Below are positions 1-7,091 of a DNA stretch of 17,922 bases, one piece after another. Source of the stretch: an uncultured bacterium (GTDB lineage: Bacteria > Spirochaetota > Spirochaetia > Sphaerochaetales > Sphaerochaetaceae); the NCBI GenBank assembly GCA_905215015.1, contig CAJMOS010000061.1, forward strand, positions 1-17,922, written 5' to 3'. Below the pieces are notes generated by a model, which worked only from the letters and a program-made list of their open reading frames with translations, did no database searches and was not told the DNA's origin. Every line of letters begins with the position of its first letter. Position 1 is the stretch's first letter. A program made the position numbers and the translations under genes.

Positions 1-177
1 GCTCGCGAACAGCTGGGACAGCTTGCTTCCGAAGAGCTCGCTTCCGGTCATTGGGATCTGGTCATACAAGGCAGACAATTCAGCCAGATTCCTCGCCAGA
101 AAGGAATCGCCCAATGCGCGGATTATCAGGTCTCGCTCAGCATTCATGATGGCAGATGGTAATGCAGGATCCCCCAT
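1..177 (-). CDS. Unidentified protein, N-terminal part only (runs off the left edge)
   Basis: An open frame reads leftwards off the window edge. From the ATG at 147-145 it begins MNAERDLIIRALGDSFLARN and continues with LAELSALYDQIP, a plausible soluble helical protein start with ordinary codon use. The frame is open upstream to a stop at 219-217, so the start is uncertain. Candidates are ATG at 147, ATG at 177 (used here) and TTG at 186. The purine-rich stretch AGGGAGGAAGG at 206-196 fits the TTG best by spacing. No signal peptide or membrane segment is visible in the roughly 50 to 60 residues available. I do not recognise the family. It is divergent from the HD hydrolase gene at 314. Confidence 0.5.
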   Translation of the reverse strand, partial: MGDPALPSAIMNAERDLIIRALGDSFLARNLAELSALYDQIPMTGSELFGSKLSQLFAS

Positions 178-248
178 GCTGGTCAAGATTTTCCGCCTTC
201 CTCCCTTTGGTTTTTTTCATGGAACAATACCTCGATCCTCCCACATTC

Positions 249-277
249 TTGCATCCCGCCATCAAATTGCATATGCT
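249..277 (+). promoter_or_regulatory. Possible sigma-70 type promoter for the HD hydrolase
   Basis: TTGCAT (249-254) and TATGCT (272-277) are separated by 17 bp. A start near 284 would give a 5' leader of about 30 nt before the ATG at 314. Only 3 of 6 bases of the -35 and 4 of 6 of the -10 match consensus, so this is a weak prediction. Confidence 0.25.
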
Positions 278-313
278 TGTCTGCAAATCTCTTTTGCTTG
301 GTAGGAGGCACCT

Positions 314-868
314 ATGTTCACACGGGATGAGGCAGTCGCATTGCTGAAGAAATACACGAAGAACGAGCATCTTGTCTATCACGCCTACTGCGTCGAGGCG
401 GTCATGCGCCGCTTCGCCAAAGAGTTGGGCGAGGACGAGAATTACTGGGGCCTGTGCGGGCTCCTGCATGACATCGATTGGGACATGTTCCCCGAGCAAC
501 ACTGCAAGAAGGCTCCCGAGCTTTTGAAGGAGATCAACGCCCCAGAGGACGTGGTCCATGCCGTCTGCTCCCACGGTTGGGGCATCTGCTCCGACGTTGA
601 ACCGACCAGACAAATGGAGAAGGTGCTCTACACGGTCGACGAGCTGTGCGGGCTGGTATACGCCACCGCCCTGATGCGACCGGAGCGCATGGAGGGAATG
701 GAGGTCAAATCAGTCAAGAAGAAGTGGAAGAACGCCAAGTTCGCTGCCGGCGTCAACCGTGAGCTGATCGACAAAGGAATCGCCATGCTCGGCATGGACA
801 AGGACAAGGTAATCCAGCTGACCATCGAGGGAATTTCCTCGGTCGCTGGCAATGTGGGCCTGGCGTAA
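314..868 (+). CDS. HD-superfamily hydrolase (COG2316-like)
   Basis: The protein has 184 residues, the usual size for this small stand-alone HD family. The start ATG has a good ribosome site, AGGAGG at 303-308, 5 nt upstream. Metal-binding residues of the HD fold are visible: His23 in VYHAYCVEAV, His52-Asp53 in LLHDIDWD, His87 in CSHGW, and Asp109 in YTVDELCGL. The later stretch with VKSVKKKWK and FAAGVNRE also matches the family as I remember it. HD proteins are metal-dependent phosphohydrolases, often acting on nucleotides, but the substrate of this subgroup is unknown to me. The gene stands alone, divergent from the gene at the left edge and convergent with pyrC, with 142 bp between the two stops. 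The family call is confident; no function should be inferred beyond hydrolase. Confidence 0.85.
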   Translation: MFTRDEAVALLKKYTKNEHLVYHAYCVEAVMRRFAKELGEDENYWGLCGLLHDIDWDMFPEQHCKKAPELLKEINAPEDVVHAVCSHGWGICSDVEPTRQMEKVLYTVDELCGLVYATALMRPERMEGMEVKSVKKKWKNAKFAAGVNRELIDKGIAMLGMDKDKVIQLTIEGISSVAGNVGLA

Positions 869-909
869 CCACGACCCTTGCAACGCATGCAGGGAAGAAG
901 TTGCTTGCC

Positions 910-935
910 CATGGCTCAAGGATACCACAGCCATG
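910..935. other. Short inverted repeat between two convergent genes
   Basis: CATGGCT (910-916) and AGCCATG (929-935) are perfect 7-bp complements around a 12-nt loop. They lie in the 142-bp gap between the ends of the HD gene and pyrC. There is no T-run on either side, so it is not a convincing terminator. I see no better terminator for either gene in this gap. Confidence 0.25.
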
Positions 936-1010
936 CGCGAATGGGAAAAGGGTGGCCGAAAGCGGCAATGCGAGGGGAAAGGACTCTCACCTTCTCCGAG
1001 GAACCTTCGT

Positions 1011-2075
1011 TCATTCCAGTCCCTGGTAGCTGTCAAACGGATAGCAGCTTGCGGCCATGGCGGCAAGCTCCTCCACATCCTCCACGCCAGGCAGGGTGAT
1101 GGGAATCGGCTCCAGCTTGAAGGCCCTCAGCACATTCCCCCCGAAGAGGTCCCGCAACCTCTCCTCGCTCACACCCGCCTTCCTCAGCCGTTGCAAGAGG
1201 AGCAGGACCCCGCAAAAGCCAGGGATGCCGCTCGCACCATTGCGCTTGTCATCGAGCGTGTGCGGGGCATGGTCGGTCTCGACCCAGTCGATCCTTCCCT
1301 CCAGCACCGCTTGCCAGAGCCTTGTCCGCTCCTCGGGACTCCTCAATGGAGGGTTCATCTTGGCGAAAAGATTCCGGTCCTTCGCCATCTCCCGGTCAAG
1401 GAGCAGATGATGGGGGGTCACCCCCATGGTGATCTTCCTTCCAGTCCCACGCGCCCGTTCCACGAGCTCCACCGTCCCGATGGTGGAGACATGGGCGATA
1501 TGGAGCGTTCCCTGGAAACCGGCCTCGCCGCTCAGACGGATCTGGTCACGGACACTCTCGATCTCGGCTTCCACAGGACGGGCATCGCTATGGGTGGAAA
1601 AATCCTCGCCATTCTCCAGCTCGGGGCGCAGCAGAGACTCCTTCTCGCAGTGAACGGCAAGCAGGCCGTCAAAGCCAAGTGCCGCCAACTGCCCGTAAAT
1701 ATGGCGCTGTTGCTGTTCCGTCACCTGTCCCATGCCTCCAGTCGAGTTCCCAGCGAAGAGTTTGAGTCCCACGACATGGGGGAAGAGTTCCCTCCACGCC
1801 TCGACGGCCATCCGGATTTCAGCGTCATCGCTGGTCAGCCCCGCATACAGGCTGTAACGGATGCTCCGGCCTGTTTGCTGTCCGACAGTGGCGATCGCCG
1901 CCGCCGCTTTCTCGAGCCGGCGGACAATCGCTTCCTTGCTGGTCAAGGGAGGATCGCAGTTGGGCATGTCGAAGAGCCACTGGTCCCCGATGAAACTGGC
2001 CACGGAAAGACCGTGGACGATTGTCTCCTTGGACGCCTGATTGTCGTCCCTCAGGTGTACATGCGGGTCAATCAT
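1011..2075 (-). CDS. pyrC: Dihydroorotase
   Basis: It catalyses ring closure of carbamoyl aspartate to dihydroorotate, the third step of UMP synthesis, in the cytoplasm. The protein has 354 residues. The amidohydrolase metal site is visible: HVHLRD at 5-10, a likely carboxylated Lys105 in GLKLFAGNSTGG, His142 in VHCE, the HIAH motif at 192-195, and Asp268 in ETDHAPH. The start chosen is the ATG at 2075-2073, which overlaps the TGA of the upstream pyrDK gene in an ATGA arrangement and puts the HxH motif at the usual N-terminal position. The frame is open further upstream, but that would lie wholly inside pyrDK. It is the last gene of the pyr cassette; no clear terminator follows. Confidence 0.93.
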   Translation of the reverse strand: MIDPHVHLRDDNQASKETIVHGLSVASFIGDQWLFDMPNCDPPLTSKEAIVRRLEKAAAAIATVGQQTGRSIRYSLYAGLTSDDAEIRMAVEAWRELFPHVVGLKLFAGNSTGGMGQVTEQQQRHIYGQLAALGFDGLLAVHCEKESLLRPELENGEDFSTHSDARPVEAEIESVRDQIRLSGEAGFQGTLHIAHVSTIGTVELVERARGTGRKITMGVTPHHLLLDREMAKDRNLFAKMNPPLRSPEERTRLWQAVLEGRIDWVETDHAPHTLDDKRNGASGIPGFCGVLLLLQRLRKAGVSEERLRDLFGGNVLRAFKLEPIPITLPGVEDVEELAAMAASCYPFDSYQGLE

Positions 2076-3778
2076 AGACGCAACAGGCCCGGGGCGTTGG
2101 CTTTCAGGTAGGAATAATCCATGAAGGTACCCCACTGGCAGGCCAGGCGATGGCCGCAGACACACTCGCCACACAGGCCGACCCCGCAACGGGTCATGCG
2201 TTCCATACTAAGGCTGATCATCTCCTCGCTTGCCCCCTTCCGCAACAGGAGCTTGCAGGCGACGGACATGAAGACCTCCGGACCGACCAGATAAATCGCT
2301 GTCTTCCCATCAATCGTCATGGAATCGAGCAAATCGAGCACTCTTCCCGGCTTTCCGTCATCGGCGACACAGGCAAACGTCCCATACGGACTGAGCTCCT
2401 TCTCCAGGAGGGCAGGACCCTCGACGCTGACGCTGGTACCCACCAGCATCGTCACCTCGGTCCCCTCGGCTTTCAGCTTCCTGGCAAGCATTGGGAGCAC
2501 CGCGACTCCGGTACCACCGGCAATCACCAAGGCCCGCTTCGCATGCTTGGTGGCAACAGGGGCTCCATAGAGGCCCCGCACCATCACCTCATCGCCCTCC
2601 TTGAGGCTGAAGATCTCCTTGGTCACCTTTCCGCGCTTCTTGATGACGAAGCTCAAAGGATCGGTACCGGCGACGCTGAAGGGCTTCTCCCCGATTCCGG
2701 GAAGCCAGAGGAAGACGAACTCGCCGGCCTGGCTGTCCAGCTTGTGGTCGAAGGTAAGGATGACGATATCCTCCCCGTACTGCTCGCGCTTCACCACCCG
2801 ATAGGGCTTGTAGGCCATCCGGTCATCGCGCCGGAGAAAGCTCCTGGCGCTCGCTTCCGGCAGGCTTCCGTCCAGAATCTCCTGGGCCTCCCGTTTGACC
2901 GAAGAAAGATACTCTGGCCACTGCCGCTGGTTGACCATGGCCAATGCGGAACCGAGACCGATGATGTTCGCCCCCGCCTGCATCATCCTCGCCGCCTTTT
3001 CTCCGTCGTCGACACCACCCATGCCGATGATTGGCACATCGGGACCTACCGCCTTCCGGATCTCGGCAATCTTTCCGACAGCTTCGTCAAAGACCCAGCG
3101 GCCGCTTCTGCCCCCCCTGCCTCCAAGCTGGTTCTGCAGGATGGGCTTGTGGACATGGGGTTCGACATACAGGTCAGGCCCCACCGTGTTGATGGCGGTA
3201 ATTCCATCGGCTCCCGCCTGGACCACAGCCCGGGCGATGGAACCGATGTCCTCCACGTTCGGGGTCAGCTTGACGAACAGAGGAATCTCCAGATCGGGGA
3301 CTGCCTGGCGGATGCTCCGCACATAGCCGCTGGCGATCTCCGCGCTCGTACCGATCGACGCCCCGAAACCGGCAGCCGCATGGGGACAGGAGAAGTTCAG
3401 CTCCAACAGGTCGGCCACCGGACGGAAGGTTTTCACCAACGAGACGAAGTCCTCCGGGCTTTTTGCCGCAAGCGAGACATTGAGCAGGCACCTCAACCCT
3501 CCCTTACGGAGCTTCTCAAGTTCGGCGAAGGCCGCACTGGCTCCAATATTGCGGAGCCCGACCGAGTTTCCGAAGGAGCCGGCCTCCGGTTCGCAGATGA
3601 TCGGCTCGGGGTTGCCTGCGGTCGGCACCACCTGGAAACTCTTGGTGGTGATCATGTCGATGGCGGGAACCTCCTGGTCGAAGTACTCGACCATGCCCGC
3701 CTTGGTCGACGACGCGCCGCTGACGGTGGCCAGCAGCATGCGCCCGGTATTCCCTCTCAGGATCTCCATCACCTTCAT
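2072..3778 (-). CDS. pyrD: Dihydroorotate dehydrogenase, catalytic and electron-transfer subunits fused (PyrD-PyrK)
   Basis: It oxidises dihydroorotate to orotate, the fourth step of UMP synthesis. The 568 residues hold two domains. Residues 1 to about 315 are a class 1 FMN-dependent dihydroorotate dehydrogenase barrel: NFSCPH with likely catalytic base Cys131, VKLTPN, and the phosphate-binding GMGGV and GLGSA stretches. From about 320 (MAYKPYRVV) to the end is a PyrK/ferredoxin reductase-like part: a flavin motif EKPFSVAG (Lys where PyrK often has Arg), a nucleotide-binding IAGGTGVAVLP, and a C-terminal cysteine cluster (531, 536, 539, 547, plus 541) suited to a 2Fe-2S centre. Together they resemble a class 1B, NAD-linked enzyme, normally two separate proteins. 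The start ATG at 3778 overlaps the pyrF stop (ATGA); 27 further codons open upstream would overlap pyrF and add nothing to the fold. Confidence 0.92.
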   Translation of the reverse strand: MKVMEILRGNTGRMLLATVSGASSTKAGMVEYFDQEVPAIDMITTKSFQVVPTAGNPEPIICEPEAGSFGNSVGLRNIGASAAFAELEKLRKGGLRCLLNVSLAAKSPEDFVSLVKTFRPVADLLELNFSCPHAAAGFGASIGTSAEIASGYVRSIRQAVPDLEIPLFVKLTPNVEDIGSIARAVVQAGADGITAINTVGPDLYVEPHVHKPILQNQLGGRGGRSGRWVFDEAVGKIAEIRKAVGPDVPIIGMGGVDDGEKAARMMQAGANIIGLGSALAMVNQRQWPEYLSSVKREAQEILDGSLPEASARSFLRRDDRMAYKPYRVVKREQYGEDIVILTFDHKLDSQAGEFVFLWLPGIGEKPFSVAGTDPLSFVIKKRGKVTKEIFSLKEGDEVMVRGLYGAPVATKHAKRALVIAGGTGVAVLPMLARKLKAEGTEVTMLVGTSVSVEGPALLEKELSPYGTFACVADDGKPGRVLDLLDSMTIDGKTAIYLVGPEVFMSVACKLLLRKGASEEMISLSMERMTRCGVGLCGECVCGHRLACQWGTFMDYSYLKANAPGLLRL

Positions 3779-4623
3779 ACCGCCGTCTCTCCTGTCAGCT
3801 TGCGCAAGGCTCCCAGGCATTGCTCCACCCAGTCTTCCGGAGCAGGGGCGGTCTTCCACGGGTGGGTCAGGCCGCTGGAGGAGTTGATGCGGACCAGAGC
3901 GATGTCGTATCCGACCTCCCTGAGCGCCGCCATCACCTCAGGGGCGCTGCCGCCCTGGCTGCCGACTCCAGGAACCAGCAGGGGAACCGGTTGGTCTGCG
4001 AAGTAGCGGGCGATATCCTTCAGCTCGCCCATATGGGTGGCGCCGACCACCGCACCGGCCTTCCACTGGCGGATCTTGTCCGCCACCACCAGGTACAGGG
4101 GAACCCCCTCGACGGTCAGGTTCTGCAGGTCCTTGCCGCCAGGGTTGCTGGTACGGCAGAGGACATAGACGCCTTTCTCCTGGCCAACGGAGGTAAACGG
4201 CCCGACGCTGTCGCCACCCATATAGGGAGCGACGGTGACAGCGTCCGTCTTCCAGCAATCGAAGGCCTCTTTGGCATAGTTTCCGCTGCTACGGGCGATA
4301 TCCCCCCGCTTGCTGTCCAGGATGACCGGCACACCGGGGAAAAAAGTCTCCAGCATGTCCAGCACATCCATCAAAGCCTCGCTGCCGGAGAAATCCCCCT
4401 CACGGGGATGGTCCAGCACCGCCCAATAGCCGATATTGGGCTTGAAGGCGGCAGGACTCGTCCCCGCCTGGCGCATCCGCTTGAAGAGGGTTCCGAAGAA
4501 CTGGTTCAGACGGTCGCGGTCGGCCCCCGTTCCGGGAAGCATCGCCATCTGGGGATCAAGCCCCATGCAGGTGCAGTTCCCGGTCTCTTTGGCGGAAGAC
4601 CGGAGCAGGTCGGCGTAGTTCAT
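3775..4623 (-). CDS. pyrF: Orotidine 5'-phosphate decarboxylase
   Basis: It decarboxylates OMP to UMP, the last step of the pathway. The 282-residue length and the sequence fit the longer type 2 family (pyrF_sub2), not the short E. coli type. Visible active-site features are GLDPQ at 21-25, PAAFKPNIGYW with Lys61, the catalytic DSKRGDI at 103-109 (Asp103, Lys105, Asp108), and the phosphate-binding stretch near LVPGVGSQGG. The ATG at 4623-4621 has an AGGAGG site about 8 nt upstream, inside the end of pyrE, and overlaps the pyrE stop as ATGA. The gene's own stop overlaps the pyrDK start in the same way, so translational coupling on both sides is likely. Confidence 0.95.
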   Translation of the reverse strand: MNYADLLRSSAKETGNCTCMGLDPQMAMLPGTGADRDRLNQFFGTLFKRMRQAGTSPAAFKPNIGYWAVLDHPREGDFSGSEALMDVLDMLETFFPGVPVILDSKRGDIARSSGNYAKEAFDCWKTDAVTVAPYMGGDSVGPFTSVGQEKGVYVLCRTSNPGGKDLQNLTVEGVPLYLVVADKIRQWKAGAVVGATHMGELKDIARYFADQPVPLLVPGVGSQGGSAPEVMAALREVGYDIALVRINSSSGLTHPWKTAPAPEDWVEQCLGALRKLTGETAV

Positions 4624-5303
4624 TTCTTCTCCTCCTTGGGAAAGCCATGCGCGACGCCCCACCCGAAAGGATCCTCCCTCCAGGAGGCAAGCACCTTGAC
4701 CTGGCTGGAAGTCAGGTAGCCGGTCTTCTCCGCCCAAAAGAGCACCGTGTCATAGTCCAGAATCGTCTCTTCCTTGCAGGGAGGATCCAGACTGGCGAAA
4801 TTCTCCTTGCTGGCGTCCAGCCCATAGGTGAAGATCGCATAGCAGTAGGGACAGCGTCCTCCCGCCTCGACAATCGCCTTCACCGCGGCGATCGAGGAGC
4901 CTCCGGTGGAAATCAAATCCTCGACCAGGAGGACGGAAGCCTGATGGTAGCCGCCATCGTGCAGACCCTCGATCTTCTGGTGCAGGCCGTGGTCCTTGCT
5001 GGAGGAGCGGACATAGCTCATCGACTTGTGCAGCTTGTCGGCAAGCGTCGTGGCATGGGGGATGCCGGCAGTGGACGTTCCGGCGATATTGTCCGGGTCG
5101 AAGGAGTCAGCCTTCAGCATCTGCGTGAAGGCATCGGCAATCATCGCCCTGCTCTGCCAGTCATACAGGAACTGGCGGTTGTCGTTGTAAATCGGCATGC
5201 GGTACCCGCTCGCCCAGGTAAAAGGATTCTCCGCATTCAGCCTGATCGCGCCATTCTCCAGCGCCTTTTTCGCCAACAGCTCCGCGAACTTGCTCATTTC
5301 CAT
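4620..5303 (-). CDS. pyrE: Orotate phosphoribosyltransferase
   Basis: It joins orotate to PRPP to give OMP, the fifth step of UMP synthesis. The protein has 227 residues. The diagnostic PRPP-binding motif VLLVEDLISTGGSS lies at about 124-137, preceded by a substrate region with FTWASGYRMPIY and by SYVRSSSKDHG, where the PRPP-loop lysine sits. The start was set at ATG 5303-5301 (MEMSKF) because AAGGAGG lies 9 nt upstream; a second ATG two codons later would be 15 nt away. It follows pyrBI by 17 bp, the only junction in the cassette that is not an overlap, and its TGA overlaps the pyrF ATG. Confidence 0.95.
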   Translation of the reverse strand: MEMSKFAELLAKKALENGAIRLNAENPFTWASGYRMPIYNDNRQFLYDWQSRAMIADAFTQMLKADSFDPDNIAGTSTAGIPHATTLADKLHKSMSYVRSSSKDHGLHQKIEGLHDGGYHQASVLLVEDLISTGGSSIAAVKAIVEAGGRCPYCYAIFTYGLDASKENFASLDPPCKEETILDYDTVLFWAEKTGYLTSSQVKVLASWREDPFGWGVAHGFPKEEKK

Positions 5304-5320
5304 ATCCTTGTTCCTCCTTA

Positions 5321-6919
5321 TCAGTTCTTCTTCCAGATTTCCTTGTACGAATGGGTCTTGCCGCAATAGGCGCAACGGAACTTGCCGTCCTCGGTACGGT
5401 AGAACATCGCCGGCACTCCCTCGTTCTGGGACGGATGGGAGATGCAGGCGTCATTCGTGCACTGCAGGTCATCAAAGTTGTAGATGCGTGGCGGCATGTA
5501 GAGCCGGTACTTCTTCACCACCTTGCTGTCCTTGATGATGTTCAGCGTACACCCTGGAGCGACTGCCGCCAAGCGTTTGACCATCTTATGGTCCAGTTCC
5601 GGAGCATCCGGACGGAAGATGATGCCCTTGTAGGTCGTTTCGCCGCTGTGGCCCTGGCTGATCCAGTCGCCACCTTTCAGGTCATCGAGGTGCAGCACCC
5701 TGCAGATCAGGCGCATATGGTCCCGGATTTCGCTCGGGCTGTCGCCACGGGCGATATGGTCGATGACGATGCCGTTCCTAATCGGGAGCACACCCTCGCT
5801 ATAGTTCTTCAGGTTGCCACTCTTGCCGGAAAGGTCGACCTCGACGATGTAGGGTTTCTCAGCGGGAGCCGGCTTCTCGGCGGGCGGCACGAAATCCCTG
5901 CCGATCTTCCCCCCAATCAGGGAAAGCAGGGTGATACGGACATACATGCCGTTGATCGCCTGGCGCTCCCAGCCGTTGAGCGGAGTGTCGTCCAGGAAGG
6001 TTGGAATGGTCGGGTGCTCTTTGTGCCGGGGGAGCGGATGGTAGAAATGGGTGCCGGGCTTCAGCTTGTCCATGAACTCCTTGCGGAACGTGATGGCGCC
6101 GCGAAGCTGGTCCATCTTTTCCAGCACCTGCTCGCCCATGCGTTCCAGCTGCGGACGGGTGAAGTACCAGGTGGTGCTGACATCCGGCTGGGACAGATAC
6201 TCCTCGATCGAGCCGAAACTACGGATCTCAAAACCATTCTCACGCATCTCCTCCACGTAAGAGTCCGGCATGGCCAGCTCGGGGGGAGCGATCAGGTCGA
6301 CCTTCACGTGGTCGAACAGCTTCAGGCCATCGGCCTTGCTGTGGACGGTACGCCCGTGGAACAGGTCACCGATCAACGCGACATGCAAGTGGCTGTAGTC
6401 AAAGCCGTTGTCCTCCAGAAAGGAGAACTCGTCGAGCAGCTCCTGCGTGGGGTGCTCGTGCTTGCCGTCTCCGGCATTGACGAAAGAGATGTGGTAGTTC
6501 AGGTGGTTGCGCCCGATATAGTGCTTGCTGTCGATTTCAAGCCAGCGGCACAGCCCTTCGACCTTGCTGCGGACGATGAAGATCGAGTTGTGGAAACCTC
6601 CGAGCATGTGGAAGGTGTCGGCGTAGCTCTCTCCCTTGTTGATCGAGCTGGTGGAAGTGACCAGTTCCTCGACCTTGACCTGTTGGAAATTGGCCGCGTT
6701 GCGGAAGCTCTCCTTGGTACGGGTGCTGTTCTCGAGGAAGACCTCGTAGATGCCAAAATCCCTGTCGCCAATCCGGAACCCGTCCATCGTCTTGGTGTCG
6801 TTCGTCTCGAACGCGTGCTTCAGAATTCGGGTTTTCTCGAACAGGTATTTGCGCTCTGCAATCGAGAAATCATTGATCTCGCACAGACTGCGCGCCTCAA
6901 AGACATTCTTTCCTTCCAT
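5321..6919 (-). CDS. pyrBI: Aspartate carbamoyltransferase, catalytic and regulatory chains fused
   Basis: It condenses carbamoyl phosphate with aspartate, the committed step of pyrimidine synthesis. The 532 residues comprise a catalytic chain (about 1-345) with the carbamoyl-phosphate motif STRTK at 65-69, the SSINKGES loop, HPTQELLD at 156-163 and HPLPR at 294-298. A Pro/Ala/Glu/Lys-rich linker follows (about 345-357), then a PyrI-like regulatory chain. The regulatory part has the GIVIDHI nucleotide-domain strand and a four-cysteine zinc site (Cys487, 492, 516, 519). In E. coli these are two proteins, and CTP and ATP bind the regulatory one, so feedback control is likely here too. The ATG at 6919 has AAGGAG about 7 nt upstream. 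It is first in the cassette, directly behind an intrinsic terminator that must be read through. Confidence 0.95.
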   Translation of the reverse strand: MEGKNVFEARSLCEINDFSIAERKYLFEKTRILKHAFETNDTKTMDGFRIGDRDFGIYEVFLENSTRTKESFRNAANFQQVKVEELVTSTSSINKGESYADTFHMLGGFHNSIFIVRSKVEGLCRWLEIDSKHYIGRNHLNYHISFVNAGDGKHEHPTQELLDEFSFLEDNGFDYSHLHVALIGDLFHGRTVHSKADGLKLFDHVKVDLIAPPELAMPDSYVEEMRENGFEIRSFGSIEEYLSQPDVSTTWYFTRPQLERMGEQVLEKMDQLRGAITFRKEFMDKLKPGTHFYHPLPRHKEHPTIPTFLDDTPLNGWERQAINGMYVRITLLSLIGGKIGRDFVPPAEKPAPAEKPYIVEVDLSGKSGNLKNYSEGVLPIRNGIVIDHIARGDSPSEIRDHMRLICRVLHLDDLKGGDWISQGHSGETTYKGIIFRPDAPELDHKMVKRLAAVAPGCTLNIIKDSKVVKKYRLYMPPRIYNFDDLQCTNDACISHPSQNEGVPAMFYRTEDGKFRCAYCGKTHSYKEIWKKN

Positions 6920-6932
6920 CGGCTTCTCCTTC

Positions 6933-6963
6933 AAAAAAAGAGCCGGCAACAATGCCGGCTCTT
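6933..6963 (-). terminator. Intrinsic terminator in the pyr leader, a likely attenuator
   Basis: Read on the minus strand, AAGAGCCGGCA (6963-6953) pairs with TGCCGGCTCTT (6948-6938) around a TTGT loop. This gives an 11-bp perfect stem that runs into seven T (6939-6933). Only 13 nt separate the last T from the pyrBI ATG, and that space is filled by its ribosome site, so no promoter fits between. All transcripts that reach pyrBI must pass this terminator, which makes it an attenuator by position. It could also end transcripts of the upstream nucleotidyltransferase gene. Confidence 0.88.
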
Positions 6964-6967
6964 ATAG

Positions 6968-7027
6968 TCATTGCAGACAGTACAGGAAACGACCCGCATG
7001 CCACGAACCACGACTTCTGCTTTCCAT
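6968..7027 (-). CDS. Possible pyr leader peptide, 19 residues
   Basis: A short ORF (MESRSRGSWHAGRFLYCLQ) starts at ATG 7027-7025 behind a strong ribosome site, GGAGG at 7038-7034 with a 6-nt spacer. It stops at TGA 6970-6968, only 4 nt before the terminator stem. A ribosome that reaches the stop would cover the 5' arm of the hairpin and block termination. This is the logic of the E. coli pyrL-pyrBI attenuator, where slow RNA polymerase at low UTP lets the ribosome catch up. Codons 13 to 18 (6990-6974) are fairly U-rich (8 of 17 bases), a possible pause zone. Nothing in the peptide itself suggests a function. Its reality rests on the ribosome site and position. Confidence 0.6.
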   Translation of the reverse strand: MESRSRGSWHAGRFLYCLQ

Positions 7028-7052
7028 CGTCTCCCTCCCGTATTTCCGAACA

Positions 7053-7081
7053 ACCATATCAAAGATACCAAGCCATGTCCA
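7053..7081 (-). promoter_or_regulatory. Probable promoter of the pyr cassette
   Basis: On the minus strand TGGACA (7081-7076, 5 of 6 to consensus) and TATGGT (7058-7053, 4 of 6) lie 17 bp apart, just after the stop of the nucleotidyltransferase gene. A start near 7046 would place the leader-ORF ribosome site and start codon at the extreme 5' end of the transcript and the attenuator about 85 nt downstream. The coherent order promoter, leader ORF, terminator, pyrBI is the main support. Confidence 0.55.
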
Positions 7082-7091
7082 GCCCTTCCCC

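Noticed and set aside
137..220. Minus-strand mini-ORF beginning MKKTKGRKAENLDQ near the left edge
   Set aside because: It overlaps the start region of the partial gene, has only a poorly spaced GAGG upstream, and its Cys/His-rich end looks like chance.
869..1010. Terminator between the HD gene and pyrC
   Set aside because: Only a 7-bp inverted repeat without a T-run is present, so I list it as a repeat and not as a terminator.
852..2111. Plus-strand open frame of 419 codons opposite pyrC
   Set aside because: It is antisense to dihydroorotase with all metal ligands visible, and the frame shows no domain of its own.
2150..4006. Long plus-strand open frame of 618 codons opposite pyrDK and pyrF
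   Set aside because: It is a shadow of GC-rich coding sequence. The minus strand encodes clear PyrD, PyrK and PyrF motifs, while this product is rich in His, Arg, Gly and Asp with no recognisable fold.
5351..6967. Plus-strand open frame of 538 codons opposite pyrBI
   Set aside because: It runs fully antisense to a gene with all PyrB and PyrI motifs. No ribosome site or family resemblance is seen.
7028..7091. PyrR-binding site in the pyr leader
   Set aside because: I looked for the conserved Bacillus-type binding-loop sequence and an anti-antiterminator arrangement and saw neither.
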